Source of the DNA: Leptolyngbya sp. NIES-3755
GTDB taxonomy: Bacteria > Cyanobacteriota > Cyanobacteriia > Leptolyngbyales > Leptolyngbyaceae
Direction of reading: 5' to 3'
DNA: 64,000 bases
Assembly: GCA_001548435.1 (NCBI GenBank)
Contig: AP017308.1
Location: 5,279,030 to 5,343,029, forward strand
Positions within the stretch are counted from its first letter, which is position 1. The number at the start of each line of letters is the position of its first letter. The notes under the pieces are model-generated. The model was not told the DNA's origin. It did not search any database and was given only the letters and a program-made list of their open reading frames with translations. A program made the position numbers and the translations under genes. Positions 23,756-32,310 of the stretch are shown one piece after another.

Positions 23756-25201
23756 ATGCTTGGCGAAGGTCAAAAGTCAGTGTTTAGAAAAACAATGTGG
23801 ACGGCGCTTACAACGTTGGCGCTTTTAAGTATTCCGGTTATGGGTAGTGCCCTGGCTGATCCAGCAACGGCTGAATCGGCAAAAGCGGCAGCGGATCAAG
23901 CAACGATTCAAGGCGATACGGCGTGGATGCTCGTGTCTGCGGCTTTGGTGTTGTTAATGACTCCAGGGTTGGCATTTTTCTATGGTGGGTTTGTTCGATC
24001 GAGAAATGTCCTCAATACGATGATGATGAGCTTCATCCTCATGGGAATTGTGGGCGTGTCCTGGGTTCTGTGGGGGTATAGCCTTTCATTTGCGCCAGGA
24101 ACTCCGTTTATCGGTGGTTTGCAATGGCTATTCCTAAATGGGGTTGGGCTAGAAACGACTGATTATCTAAAAGGTAGTCAGCCGGATGCAGTTGTGTCTT
24201 ATGCTGCAACGATTCCGCACCAGTTGTTCATGATTTATCAGGCGATGTTCGCGATCATTACACCTGCATTAATTTCGGGTGCGATCGTGGAACGGATGAG
24301 CTTCAAAGCTTACTTCTGGTTTATTGTGCTGTGGTCGAGCATTCTCTATCCGATTTTTGCTCACATGGTTTGGGCGAAAGGTGGATTCTTGGGACTGTAC
24401 GGCGGTTTGGGCGCATTAGATTTTGCAGGCGGAACAGTGGTTCACATCAGTTCTGGTGTGTCTGCATTGGTCGCGGCTTGGGTGTTGGGTGCTCGAAGAA
24501 CATTCCCGAATCAACCCGCTGCACCGCATAACGTTCCTTACATTCTGTTGGGTGCGGGCTTGCTATGGTTCGGTTGGTTTGGATTCAATGGTGGAAGTGC
24601 TTTGGCATCGGGAGCTTTGGCAACGACCGCTTTTGTGGCAACGACCACTTCTGCTTCGGCAGCAGGTTTGATGTGGGTGATTCTGGAATGGGTGCTGCGT
24701 GGAAAGCCGACCGCTGTTGGAATTGCAACGGGCGCGGTTGCTGGACTGGTGGGAATTACGCCAGCCGCAGGATTTGTCACTCCGGTTGCTTCGATCTTGA
24801 TTGGTTTCATTACGGCAACGGTTTGCTTCTTTGCAGTGAGCTTGAAGGCAAAACTCCAGTTTGATGACTCGCTCGATACGTTCCCGGTTCACGGTGTGGG
24901 CGGAACAGTTGGCGCGATTTTGACGGGTATTTTTGCAACCAAGTCAGTGAATTCTGCGGGTGCAGATGGTTTGCTATATGGCAATCCGAGTCAGGTCATT
25001 ACTCAGATTGAAGCGGTCGCGATTACCTATGTGCTTGCAGCGATCGGAACTTACGTCATTCTGAAAGTTCTCCAAGCCGTCTTTGGGACGCTGCGGGTTG
25101 ACCCAGATGCGGAATTCCAAGGTGTAGACGTGAACGAACACGGTGAAGAAGGCTACGGTGAAGAGCTTGGTTCTGCCTTCACAATGAGCCGAGTCGAATA
25201 A
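23756..25201 (+). CDS. amt: Ammonium transporter (second of two)
   Basis: 481 residues. Signal peptide at residues 1-35 (ending near MGSALADPAT), then eleven helices. Motifs: MTPGLAFFYGGFVRSRNVLN, the pore His pair in GGTVVHISSGVSALVAAWVLG and TFPVHGVGGTVGAILTGIF, and FGWFGFNGGSAL. This is the canonical Amt1/AmtB layout, distinct from the first gene. The C-terminal FQGVDVNEHGEEGYGEE motif is present. An ATG further in (23795) is an alternative start. I found only poor NtcA-like matches in the 220 bp upstream. The two copies probably differ in affinity or regulation. Confidence 0.95.
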   Translation: MLGEGQKSVFRKTMWTALTTLALLSIPVMGSALADPATAESAKAAADQATIQGDTAWMLVSAALVLLMTPGLAFFYGGFVRSRNVLNTMMMSFILMGIVGVSWVLWGYSLSFAPGTPFIGGLQWLFLNGVGLETTDYLKGSQPDAVVSYAATIPHQLFMIYQAMFAIITPALISGAIVERMSFKAYFWFIVLWSSILYPIFAHMVWAKGGFLGLYGGLGALDFAGGTVVHISSGVSALVAAWVLGARRTFPNQPAAPHNVPYILLGAGLLWFGWFGFNGGSALASGALATTAFVATTTSASAAGLMWVILEWVLRGKPTAVGIATGAVAGLVGITPAAGFVTPVASILIGFITATVCFFAVSLKAKLQFDDSLDTFPVHGVGGTVGAILTGIFATKSVNSAGADGLLYGNPSQVITQIEAVAITYVLAAIGTYVILKVLQAVFGTLRVDPDAEFQGVDVNEHGEEGYGEELGSAFTMSRVE

Positions 25202-25224
25202 GCGATCTGCGGTGAATCTATCTT

Positions 25225-25260
25225 AAAAAGGCTCCGAGATTTGATGTCCTGGAGCCTTTT
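25225..25260. terminator. Bidirectional terminator between amt and the petN unit
   Basis: AAAAGGCTCC (25226-25235) and GGAGCCTTTT (25251-25260) form a perfect 10-bp stem with a 15-base loop. A/T tracts on both sides make it work for amt on the plus strand and for the small gene ending at 25264 on the minus strand. Confidence 0.88.
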
Positions 25261-25263
25261 AAT

Positions 25264-25443
25264 TTAGCGGCGTTTGGCGGATTTAGTAGAAAGCGGTTTG
25301 GTGGGTTTGTTCGCCAATTTTTCCTGTTCGCGGCGACGACGATCGCGCCAATCTGTCAGCGTGAGATAGATGACTCCTCCAGTAAGGGTGAGGAGGAGAC
25401 CAAACGCAATTAGAACCAGAGTGTTAAAAACTGTGAATTCCAC
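25264..25443 (-). CDS. 59-residue single-helix membrane protein, possibly NdhP-like
   Basis: GTG start at 25443 after TTTGAGAT, TAA at 25266-25264. One N-terminal transmembrane helix (FNTLVLIAFGLLLTLTGGVI), then YLTLTDWRDRRRREQEK and a Lys/Ser-rich tail. The 'G-V/I-x-Y-L-T-x-x-x-W-R-D-R-R-R' pattern right after a single helix recalls the small NDH-1 subunit NdhP as I remember it, but I cannot confirm this. It starts 65 bases after petN, on the same strand and ahead of a common terminator, so a two-gene photosynthetic-membrane unit is likely. Confidence 0.6.
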   Translation of the reverse strand: MEFTVFNTLVLIAFGLLLTLTGGVIYLTLTDWRDRRRREQEKLANKPTKPLSTKSAKRR

Positions 25444-25508
25444 GGTGATCTCAAAGATTGAATTTTTAGATGCCCATAACGATTAAGCCACGGGCGCGAA
25501 ACCTAGCA

Positions 25509-25598
25509 TTAGAAGCCGTTTCGACCCCAGACGACCATCGCGATCGAGAAGGTAAAAACGGACAAAAGCGCGACCCAACCTAGTGACAAAATATCCAT
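25509..25598 (-). CDS. petN: Cytochrome b6f complex subunit VIII
   Basis: 29 residues, the standard PetN length: [20 protein letters not shown] followed by MVVWGRNGF. It is a single transmembrane helix at the periphery of the cytochrome b6f complex and is needed for its stability. The WGRNG C-terminus is diagnostic. Substitutions relative to common PetN sequences (F for W at residue 17, F for L at the end) are mild. The gene is too short for routine ORF calling. A 59-residue membrane protein gene follows on the same strand. Confidence 0.93.
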   Translation of the reverse strand: MDILSLGWVALLSVFTFSIAMVVWGRNGF

Positions 25599-25677
25599 GA
25601 TAAAAACGATCGTTGCAAAGTGATGATACATCTAATAATAAGGCAAAACGGGTTAGGGGCTAGGACTGAGTAAAGTT

Positions 25678-26106
25678 ATGCAGCACCTGAGATTAAGTTG
25701 GGAAGAACGAGTCGAATCGCTGAAGGCAGGTGTGCTCTCGGCTGCTTCTGTGATGCTGGTTTTTCCGTTGACAGCATTGTTTAATGATTTTTTGGCAAGT
25801 CGATACGCTAGTCCAGTGATGAACTATTGGATCAGTGGCGCGATCGCAATTTTCGCAGGGTTTTTATTTGGTGTGACTTATCGATACATCATTCGCGAAG
25901 ACCAAAATTCACATCTGAAATCGGGTGCAGTTCTGGCATTCGGATTAGTGCGGGGATTGGCTCACGTGGAAATGAGCATCGCCGCTCAGAGTGATTGGGT
26001 TCCGATCGTGAGTTATGCGATCGAGAGCATTCTTCTCTTTACAGTTGCCCGATTAGTGCTCGATGGCGGAATGATGCTGGGTAAGATTCAACGATTTAAG
26101 GGTTGA
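25678..26106 (+). CDS. Conserved-looking integral membrane protein, function unknown
   Basis: 142 residues with about four hydrophobic segments: AGVLSAASVMLVFPLTALF, YWISGAIAIFAGFLFGVTY, a shorter one around SGAVLAFGLVRGLA, and PIVSYAIESILLFTVARLVL. The polar start (LSWEERVESLKAG) and loop YRYIIREDQNSHLKSG suggest both termini face one side. I do not recognise the family. It is divergent from petN and converges on the SDR gene, with an 11-base overlap at the 3' ends. Confidence 0.6.
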   Translation: MQHLRLSWEERVESLKAGVLSAASVMLVFPLTALFNDFLASRYASPVMNYWISGAIAIFAGFLFGVTYRYIIREDQNSHLKSGAVLAFGLVRGLAHVEMSIAAQSDWVPIVSYAIESILLFTVARLVLDGGMMLGKIQRFKG

Positions 26107-26779
26107 ATTCTGCGATCTCGGTTGGCGTGAATAATTGGGCGCGATCGAGTGCAGAAAGGATCTTTTGATCTGCTCGATCGCTGACTAAACATCGACAGAC
26201 AAGTTCAGCTACATCCGCTCGATTAATTGAACCAGCAATTTTCGGATCTTCTGTGAGAGTTCCAGTTCCGGTTGCAGGTTCGGATTTCAACCCACCGGGA
26301 CGCACGATCGTATAAGTCAGACCACTTTCGATTAAATGCTGTTCTGCTTTTTCCTTCTCTTTCAGAACCGCTCCTAAAGCTTCCAAAGCACCAGGCGGTA
26401 AAGCAACAACACTTTCACCTGCACCGATCGAAGTCACCAACACGAACTTTTTCACATTCGCTTTAAGTGCTGCATCGATCAAATTACGATTGCCCTCGAA
26501 ATCGGCGCGTCTTCCTTCAGCGGGTAATCCACCGATCGTACTAATTACCGCATCGATTTGACCCTGAAACGCCGCTTCAAGCTGTTCAGATTCCATCGCA
26601 TCACCCATCACAGTTTGAACGCCCATTGCTTCGAGTTCAGTCACCGCAGCATCAGAGCGTAATAAAGCAATCACGGTGAAATGCGGTTGTAACAATCGAG
26701 CAATTTCGCGACCGACACCGCGACTGGCTCCAGCTACTAAAATCGTCTGAAGGTTTGGATTGGTTAAACTTTCCAGCAT
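26096..26779 (-). CDS. Atypical SDR-family NAD(P)-binding protein
   Basis: About 227 residues from the ATG at 26779 (MLESLTNPN). The nucleotide-binding motif ILVAGASRGVGREIARLL is the G-x-x-G-x-x-G of NAD(P)H-binding atypical SDRs, followed by VQTVMGDAMESEQLEAAFQG and VISTIGG. The active-site Tyr-Lys pair of classical SDRs is not evident; VLVTSIGAG and TYTIVRPGGLKSEP fit the NmrA/YwnB-like group that often acts as redox sensor or assembly factor. In cyanobacteria relatives assist photosystem II or chlorophyll processes, but no such role can be shown here. Confidence 0.75.
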   Translation of the reverse strand: MLESLTNPNLQTILVAGASRGVGREIARLLQPHFTVIALLRSDAAVTELEAMGVQTVMGDAMESEQLEAAFQGQIDAVISTIGGLPAEGRRADFEGNRNLIDAALKANVKKFVLVTSIGAGESVVALPPGALEALGAVLKEKEKAEQHLIESGLTYTIVRPGGLKSEPATGTGTLTEDPKIAGSINRADVAELVCRCLVSDRADQKILSALDRAQLFTPTEIAEFNP

Positions 26780-26937
26780 TTTAAAACAGCCTAGTGATGG
26801 ATCAATTATGCTTAAGAATAAGCTGTACACAGGGGCATTCTATACGGATACCAGATCTATTGTGAGTCGAGAAAGCCGTCCTGGGATTTTAGCGAAATCT
26901 GCTCCAATAAAGATACGCGCCAACAGAGGAAACCGCT

Positions 26938-27318
26938 GTGAATCAGAATCAACTTTATAACTTACAACTAGGGCTGAATGGATTTGGAAGATTACTCACG
27001 ATCGTAGGATTTGCACTTCTATTGAGCGCAGTGGGTCTAGGCTGGTTGGTGAAATCGTTTTTCTTTGTGTTAGCGCTCCTGATCATTTTGCCGATCGTTG
27101 GGATATTCGTGTTCCAATGGTGGGTGAGGAAAAATATAGTGCAGGCGGCTTGTCCGGTGTGTGGTGCAGAGTTGACCGGATTTAATCAAGCTCAGGTGCA
27201 ATGCTCGAACTGTGGTGAACCGCTGCAAGCTGAGAAAGGTAAGTTTAAGCGGATGACACCTTCAGGCACGATCGATGTTGAAGCGGTGGAAGTGGCAGCA
27301 CAAGTTGTCGATGATTAA
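26938..27318 (+). CDS. Membrane protein with C-terminal zinc ribbon
   Basis: 126 residues from a GTG preceded by GAGGAAA. Two hydrophobic helices (LLTIVGFALLLSAVGLGWLV and FFFVLALLIILPIVGIFVF) are followed by a basic WWVRKN and a zinc ribbon CPVCGAEL...CSNCGEPL. A tail rich in Val and Asp closes the protein. This two-helix plus ribbon architecture is widespread in cyanobacteria, with no assigned function. It has a clear ribosome-binding site and no close operon partner. Confidence 0.65.
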   Translation: MNQNQLYNLQLGLNGFGRLLTIVGFALLLSAVGLGWLVKSFFFVLALLIILPIVGIFVFQWWVRKNIVQAACPVCGAELTGFNQAQVQCSNCGEPLQAEKGKFKRMTPSGTIDVEAVEVAAQVVDD

Positions 27319-27400
27319 TCAGAACTAATTTGAAAATCGGGACTCGATTGGGTGAAAAGCTCGATCGGGTTCTCATGCTTTAAAGTTGTGAGCGACATCA

Positions 27401-27724
27401 ATGGCATCAGAAATTGAGGGGTTTCTATTTGGCAATCAAGGAACTCATGCGCTAACCGATCTCTCACTCTCTGTTGATCAAGTAGCTGTAGCTGTAGCCC
27501 CTTGGACTGATCTCACCTGTATCACGAAAGTAGTCTTTGAGAGAGCAACATTACTATCCGTTTGGGCTTCTTCAGATGGAGTTCCTGAAGACGTGACATT
27601 GCCTTGGGACATTATTGATTTCAGTAGTACCATACAGAGTGATGGTCGGTGGAAGTTTGCGCTTTACTGTGGCATCGTAGAGCTTGCATTTGTCGCTGAT
27701 TTTCCGCAGTCCAGCAAAACATAA
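27401..27724 (+). CDS. Hypothetical protein
   Basis: 107 residues, unrecognised. The sequence is acidic and soluble: EGFLFGNQGTHALTDLSLSV, VAVAPWTDLTCITKVVFERA, then TLPWDIIDFSSTIQSDGRW and VELAFVADFPQS. Evenly spaced hydrophobic residues suggest a small beta-rich domain. There is no signal peptide. It lies 82 bases after the zinc-ribbon gene and upstream of an orphan HicB-like gene; no clear Shine-Dalgarno is present before the ATG, which lowers confidence. Confidence 0.45.
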   Translation: MASEIEGFLFGNQGTHALTDLSLSVDQVAVAVAPWTDLTCITKVVFERATLLSVWASSDGVPEDVTLPWDIIDFSSTIQSDGRWKFALYCGIVELAFVADFPQSSKT

Positions 27725-27820
27725 CAGGGAAGATTGATCGCCACAGCGTTGATTCATTTCGAGAACTACGATCGCTCAAGCTAGACTACAAAAGTAGTAG
27801 AAGTGTTATCTGAAAAGCAA

Positions 27821-28009
27821 ATGAAGCAGCTTAAGATTGTGATCGAGAAGCATCCAGACGGCTATGTCGCTTATCCGATTGGTGTCGTCGGTGCGATCGT
27901 GGGGCAGGGCGACACTTACGAAGAAGCATTATCCGATGTGAAATCTGCGATCGCTTGCTATGTTGAAGTGTTTGGCAAGGAAATGTTGAAGGCTTATCAT
28001 CAAAGCTGA
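27821..28009 (+). CDS. Orphan HicB-like protein
   Basis: 62 residues from the ATG at 27821 (a GTG at 27803 is in frame). It reads MKQLKIVIEKHPDGYVAYPI then GAIVGQGDTYEEALSDVKSAI, the HicB partial RNase-H fold with the G-Q-G-D-T-Y-E-E-A-L helix. The usual Pro-Gly-Cys is replaced by V-G-A. No HicA-type gene is adjacent, so it is either a solitary antitoxin, a decayed module or a member with another role. Confidence 0.65.
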   Translation: MKQLKIVIEKHPDGYVAYPIGVVGAIVGQGDTYEEALSDVKSAIACYVEVFGKEMLKAYHQS

Positions 28010-28051
28010 GTTTGATTCACTGAGAACCACGATCGCTCTCGAATCAAACAA

Positions 28052-28288
28052 CTATTCTGTCTTCCATTCATACGACGAATACGCCTCATCCGACCCTGAC
28101 CTCTCGAATAATTCCCCTGGAAGTAGAGAGACTGGCGCAGGTTCAATATAAAGCGCGATCGCTTCTTGAATATTTTCGATCGCTTCTTCTTCGGTTTCTC
28201 CAGCCGAAGTACAGCCTGGTAATTCTGGACACCAAACTGCCCAGTCTCCAGTTTCTAGATCAGGCTCAAGAATGACTCGCCACTTCAT
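28052..28288 (-). CDS. Orphan HicB-like protein
   Basis: 78 residues: MKWRVILEPDLETGDWAVWC, PELPGCTSAGETEEEAIENIQEAI, then a Pro/Leu/Glu-rich tail. This is a canonical HicB domain with the P-G-C-x-S-x-G-x-T-x-E-E-A motif. No HicA partner is next to it; the gene converges on the other orphan HicB-like gene, 42 bases away. It may have lost its toxin or may neutralise one encoded elsewhere. Confidence 0.72.
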   Translation of the reverse strand: MKWRVILEPDLETGDWAVWCPELPGCTSAGETEEEAIENIQEAIALYIEPAPVSLLPGELFERSGSDEAYSSYEWKTE

Positions 28289-28348
28289 AACAGTTCTTTG
28301 AATAAACTAAGAAATTTATTTCAATCTTAATTGATCGACACCATCAAC

Positions 28349-28639
28349 CTAAGCTATTTTTCTCTTAAGTTGATTCAACGTCTTCGTTTGACCTTTGGCA
28401 ATCTCTTCTTGAGCCTGGGCAAACCGTTCAGCGAATCCCGGAATTTCTAACAGTTCTTGAGTCGCTTCCTCGCTTTCTTTATCAAGTAGAAATGCAGCAA
28501 AATCTAGAACTGTTTGCAAGCCATTTAGGGAAAGTTGATCTAAACGATCGCTGATTTGTGCTTGTAATGCTTCTGCCTGCGATCGAGCGATTGCCTCTTC
28601 ATCGATTTGATTCTCATCCGTTTTCCGAATGTCTTGCAT
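28349..28639 (-). CDS. Antitoxin-like small protein (DUF2281/Phd-type appearance)
   Basis: 96 residues, almost entirely helical and acidic. The middle part, LDQLSLNGLQTVLDFAAFLL, looks like the DUF2281 helix ('L-P-x-x-x-x-x-V-L-D-F-x-x-F-L-L'), and the end, ELLEIPGFAERFAQAQEEIA plus a Lys-rich tail, like the toxin-binding C-terminus of RelB/YefM-type antitoxins. No RelE-type gene is adjacent. The assignment rests on pattern only. Confidence 0.5.
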   Translation of the reverse strand: MQDIRKTDENQIDEEAIARSQAEALQAQISDRLDQLSLNGLQTVLDFAAFLLDKESEEATQELLEIPGFAERFAQAQEEIAKGQTKTLNQLKRKIA

Positions 28640-28688
28640 GACCGTTCTTCCTCAAAGAAGCAATTTCTTTAATGATATTAATATGCGA

Positions 28689-28717
28689 AAAGGTGGAAGT
28701 GCTAAACCTCCACCTTT
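28689..28717 (-). terminator. Hairpin terminator after the 28737-29060 gene
   Basis: AAAGGTGGA (28689-28697) and TCCACCTTT (28709-28717) form a perfect 9-bp stem with an 11-base loop. On the minus strand the stem ends in a run of four T. It lies 20 bases beyond the stop codon of the gene above it. Confidence 0.7.
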
Positions 28718-28736
28718 CTCAAATTTGGAATTCTCT

Positions 28737-29060
28737 CTAAGCTTCTTCAGAATCTAATTGAGCAAAGACGATCGCACAACCGACAAACGCCAACATCAAG
28801 GGCATCGGAGACGCAGCGGCATAGCCCCAAGCAGCGGCAAGAACCGTTCCAGCGATCGCGCCTAGACTCCAAAGACGTTCCTGATTGCTCAATCCTTTTT
28901 CTGCTTTGATTGAGAGTAAAACTGAAGACGGAATCGGCACAGGCATGACGGAATTGGGAGGGAATGCCCAGTAGCTCGATCGTTCTTTGAACCAATCTGT
29001 CCAACCGTTGGTCTGACACCAATCCGCAATCCATTGTTCGCAATAGTGATTCATACTCAT
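28737..29060 (-). CDS. Hypothetical membrane protein
   Basis: 107 residues from the ATG at 29060 (MSMNHYCEQW); the longer frame to 29177 has an unlikely, asparagine- and phenylalanine-rich start. The N-terminal half is soluble and Trp-rich (CEQWIADWCQTNGWTDWFKE), with PVPIPSSVLLSIKAEKG. The C-terminal half holds two close membrane helices (LGAIAGTVLAAAWGYAA and PLMLAFVGCAIVFAQL). I do not know the family; similar small proteins occur in many cyanobacteria. The 312 bases upstream hold no gene. Confidence 0.6.
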   Translation of the reverse strand: MSMNHYCEQWIADWCQTNGWTDWFKERSSYWAFPPNSVMPVPIPSSVLLSIKAEKGLSNQERLWSLGAIAGTVLAAAWGYAAASPMPLMLAFVGCAIVFAQLDSEEA

Positions 29061-29372
29061 GTCAAAAATTCGAGTGGGTTCAAAAATGAAGTTGAAAAAA
29101 AGTTGATGATTCAAAACCAACAACTTCAGTGTTTCTAAAATCAGTGAGGCAGCCGCATTTGGCTCAACAGCACTCACGATCGCGCAAGGGATTTTTGGTG
29201 AAAAGGGTCAGAAATTCAAGTGCTGTACGGGTTGACAGCCCATCCACTGCTCTATCGTGAGAATAGCAAAGTCACTCATGTCTTTCTAGCTTAAGAAATC
29301 AAAGTTTACTTTGGCTGATAACAGCAATTAACTGTAATATTTACGACAAAAATAAGATATTTCTGAGTCGAA
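29061..29372. other. Gene-free region upstream of the 28737-29060 gene
   Basis: 312 bp. It holds a GAAGTTG/CAACTTC inverted repeat near 29090-29130 and an A/T-rich stretch before the end of the DUF6816-like gene. No ORF with a ribosome-binding site, RNA gene or repeat family was recognised. Confidence 0.4.
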
Positions 29373-30089
29373 TTACTCACTCAATGGTGAGAATTCTAAG
29401 CGATATCGATATAAGGCAACAGGCGTATTTCCTGCTTTGAAATAGTCGGGATCTTGAGGCGAAAGATAGATTGCAGTAATTTGATCTGCGGTGATTTGAT
29501 TTGATGAGTAGTTATACGCAGTTGTTGTTTCAACTTGATTGAGATAAGGTTGCGCTGAGCCGCGAAAAACTTGCTGGAAAATTTCGCTGGTAATGAATTG
29601 ATTTAGAGCAGGAGTTTCTGTTGCTCTTCCGGTAATTGTAGAGGTGAGAATACGATCGCCTTTTAATAAAGTAATTTGTTTATTCGGAGAATTCGGATCA
29701 ACTTTGACAGAGAGAACAGCACGATCGCCTAAATAAGCGCGGGCAATATTCAAGCCGTTAAAAGCGCGATCGGCAATCACACCGTTTGATTGATCTGCGA
29801 ATCGGACATTGAACTCGATCGGCTGATTCACATAGTCGCGATTGCTCTCGAATCCAGGTGTGACCAGATCGGGAGCCAAGGGAGCCACAAGATCGATTAA
29901 AGTGCTTTTGACGCGCCAAGTTCCAGCGATCCAACTGGGATAGATTAGATCGCTTGTGGCTCGATCAACGGGCGGTTTATTGTGCCAATCCGGGAATGTA
30001 GAAACGCGATCGGACAATGCACCCGCCCAAACCGGACTCGCACACCAAAAACTTAAAAGCCAAATCAAACCCCAAATTAATCCTTTCAT
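29373..30089 (-). CDS. Exported DUF6816-like protein
   Basis: 238 residues. A signal peptide ([20 protein letters not shown], cleavage after A22) is followed by a soluble domain: [40 protein letters not shown] and beta-rich segments ending in [11 protein letters not shown]. The 'Y-P-x-W-L/I-x-G-x-W' motif is that of a cyanobacterial/plastid family I recall as DUF6816, with unknown role, predicted to sit in the lumen or periplasm. The ATG overlaps the ispH stop by four bases, so the two genes are co-translated. A metabolic link to isoprenoid synthesis is not evident. Confidence 0.65.
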   Translation of the reverse strand: MKGLIWGLIWLLSFWCASPVWAGALSDRVSTFPDWHNKPPVDRATSDLIYPSWIAGTWRVKSTLIDLVAPLAPDLVTPGFESNRDYVNQPIEFNVRFADQSNGVIADRAFNGLNIARAYLGDRAVLSVKVDPNSPNKQITLLKGDRILTSTITGRATETPALNQFITSEIFQQVFRGSAQPYLNQVETTTAYNYSSNQITADQITAIYLSPQDPDYFKAGNTPVALYRYRLEFSPLSE

Positions 30090-31291
30090 GCGGGGACAGC
30101 GGCTTTGAGTTCAAAGATTCGCTCGATGATGTCAGCGACGACTTTATCAGGAGTAGATGCGCCAGAGGTAATGCCGACCACGATCTCGCCGTCAGGAAGC
30201 CAATTTTGGGCGATCGCTAATTCTTGATGCAAGGGTTTATGTTCGATCTCGGTTCGAGACTTGATCCGCTCTACACAATCAATATGATAAGAGGGGATTT
30301 TATAGTCGATCGCGATCTCTTGTAAATGAGTCGTATTCGAGGAATTATAGCCACCGATTACAATCATTAAATCAATCTTTTCTTTCACCAAATCAAACAT
30401 TGCATCTTGACGCTCTTGAGTCGCATCACAAATCGTATTGAAGCTTAAGAAATGCTGATTCAATTCATTCGGTGGATATTTTTTCAGCATCGTATGTTCA
30501 AACAATTTACCGATTTGCTCAGTTTCACCTTTGAGCATTGTGGTTTGATTGGCAATTCCGATTTGAACTAAATCGCGATCGGGATCAAAACCAGCCGAAC
30601 AAGCTTTGCGGAATTTGGTGAGAAACTCTTCTCGATTTCCACCATTCAAAATGTAATCTGCTACATATTGAGCTTCAGCGAGATTTAGAACAATCAAATA
30701 CTTTCCAGCAAAAGAACTGGTTGCAAGCGTTTCCTCATGATTATATTTGCCGTGAATAATCGAGGTGTAATCGCCTTTTTTGTGCTTCTCAACCGTGTTC
30801 CAAACTTTAGAAACCCAAGGGCAAGTCGTATCAACGATCGTACATCCTCGATCGTTTAACAACTGCATTTCCTGAACACTCGCACCAAAGGCAGGCAAAA
30901 TCACGACATCGCCTTTCGCCACTTCTGAGAAATCCTTCTGTCCATTGATCACCGGAGTAAATAAAACATTCATCTCCCGCAATCGCTGATTCACCGAAGG
31001 ATTGTGAATAATCTCATTCGTAATCCAAATTCGTTCAGTCGGGAAATGTTGGCGAGTTTCGTATGCCATCGCCACCGCACGTTCGACCCCCCAACAAAAT
31101 CCGAATGCTTGCGCCAGTCGAATCGTTACATCGCCGCGTTTTAGCGTATAAGCTCGATCGCGAATTTCTTGAATCAAATCGCTCTGATATTCAGACTGCA
31201 TCGATTCTGCGACTTCGGCATCATGTCCGAATCCTTTGCGGTGATAGTTCTCAGAATTATTGAGCGATCGCTTAAACGCCTTGGTATCCAT
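30086..31291 (-). CDS. ispH: 4-hydroxy-3-methylbut-2-enyl diphosphate reductase
   Basis: 401 residues, the long cyanobacterial/plant type. IspH (LytB) is the last enzyme of the MEP pathway and makes IPP and DMAPP from HMBPP with a [4Fe-4S] cluster. The three cluster cysteines are in [20 protein letters not shown] and [20 protein letters not shown] and [12 protein letters not shown] bind the diphosphate. The cyanobacterial form takes electrons from ferredoxin. It is followed by the DUF6816-like gene with an ATGA overlap. Confidence 0.97.
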   Translation of the reverse strand: MDTKAFKRSLNNSENYHRKGFGHDAEVAESMQSEYQSDLIQEIRDRAYTLKRGDVTIRLAQAFGFCWGVERAVAMAYETRQHFPTERIWITNEIIHNPSVNQRLREMNVLFTPVINGQKDFSEVAKGDVVILPAFGASVQEMQLLNDRGCTIVDTTCPWVSKVWNTVEKHKKGDYTSIIHGKYNHEETLATSSFAGKYLIVLNLAEAQYVADYILNGGNREEFLTKFRKACSAGFDPDRDLVQIGIANQTTMLKGETEQIGKLFEHTMLKKYPPNELNQHFLSFNTICDATQERQDAMFDLVKEKIDLMIVIGGYNSSNTTHLQEIAIDYKIPSYHIDCVERIKSRTEIEHKPLHQELAIAQNWLPDGEIVVGITSGASTPDKVVADIIERIFELKAAVPA

Positions 31292-31330
31292 CTTTTGCCA
31301 TTCCTCGCGCCTACGATTTCGATCATAAAA

Positions 31331-32167
31331 CTAACGGAGCGCGAATTGATTGAAAGTTTGGATTGCCGATCGCCAAACGAGATAGCCCTGAGTACTCAAA
31401 TGCAATCCATCCGTTGTCAGTTCTGAGCGTAAAAAGCCTTCACTGTCAGAAAAAAGCCCTTGCAAATCGAGAAATTCTACACCTGTTTGATCCGCTAAAT
31501 CAGCGAGACGACGATTGAACTGAAAAATACGATCGTTTGACAATGCCTCGACCTGAGTTGCATTTGCAGTCGTAATCGATTCCTTCGCACGAGGAAGAAG
31601 TCCCTGAATCACGATCTTGGCTTTCGGGTGTGTTTTCTTTAATCGATTGATAATGTCTTCTTGAGCGTCTAAGACCTCTTGATCCGGGCGACCTCTAAGC
31701 AAGTCATTGATCCCAACCATCACAAAAATTGCTTTCGGTTTCGCTTGATCAAACAGCTTTAACCGTTTCGCCAGTCCTGAAGTCGTCTCACCGGAAATGC
31801 CTTGATTCAGCCAGGTGTAATCGGTCGGTAACAGGTCTTGCGGAAACCAAAGAGTTAGAGAATCGCCTGCTAGAACAATTAAGCGATCGGGCTTTTTCTT
31901 GATCATCGCCTTCGCTTCTTTGCTGAGCAAATCCACCCAGTCTTGATAAGTCAGCGATCGACCCAATGACATTGATGCCGCTTGAGCCACAATTTCAGGC
32001 TGTTCGACCGCTTTGGCAGCCATCGACGGTTTTGCAGACGGATTGATCAAATGTTCGGTGAAATAGCGATCGCCCAAAAACCACAATCCCAACGTTGTAC
32101 CCAAAACAACATTCGTGACCACGGACAAATAGACCCAGCCTGGAATTGACTTAGATATCGAAGACAT
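31331..32167 (-). CDS. SGNH/GDSL-family esterase with membrane anchor
   Basis: 278 residues. One N-terminal transmembrane helix (YLSVVTNVVLGTTLGLWFLG), a linker, then the SGNH fold: block I V-L-A-G-D-S-L-T-L-W-F with the nucleophile Ser, block II N-Q-G-I-S-G-E-T, block III G-I-N-D-L-L, and block V T-D-G-L-H-L-S with the catalytic Asp/His. These enzymes cleave acyl esters from lipids, polysaccharides or peptides; the substrate is unknown. It is divergent from the ABC ATPase gene at 32311. Confidence 0.85.
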   Translation of the reverse strand: MSSISKSIPGWVYLSVVTNVVLGTTLGLWFLGDRYFTEHLINPSAKPSMAAKAVEQPEIVAQAASMSLGRSLTYQDWVDLLSKEAKAMIKKKPDRLIVLAGDSLTLWFPQDLLPTDYTWLNQGISGETTSGLAKRLKLFDQAKPKAIFVMVGINDLLRGRPDQEVLDAQEDIINRLKKTHPKAKIVIQGLLPRAKESITTANATQVEALSNDRIFQFNRRLADLADQTGVEFLDLQGLFSDSEGFLRSELTTDGLHLSTQGYLVWRSAIQTFNQFALR

Positions 32168-32310
32168 TGCCTAAAGCGATTTGCGTAAACACTGTCGGAT
32201 CTTATACCTCAAAATCTAAGACGTAATGCAAAATTTCTTCAGACGGATGTGGAAGTGCAATTACACTCCTACGCTTAACTACAATTAGAATCATTGCGCT
32301 AAATATTTTC

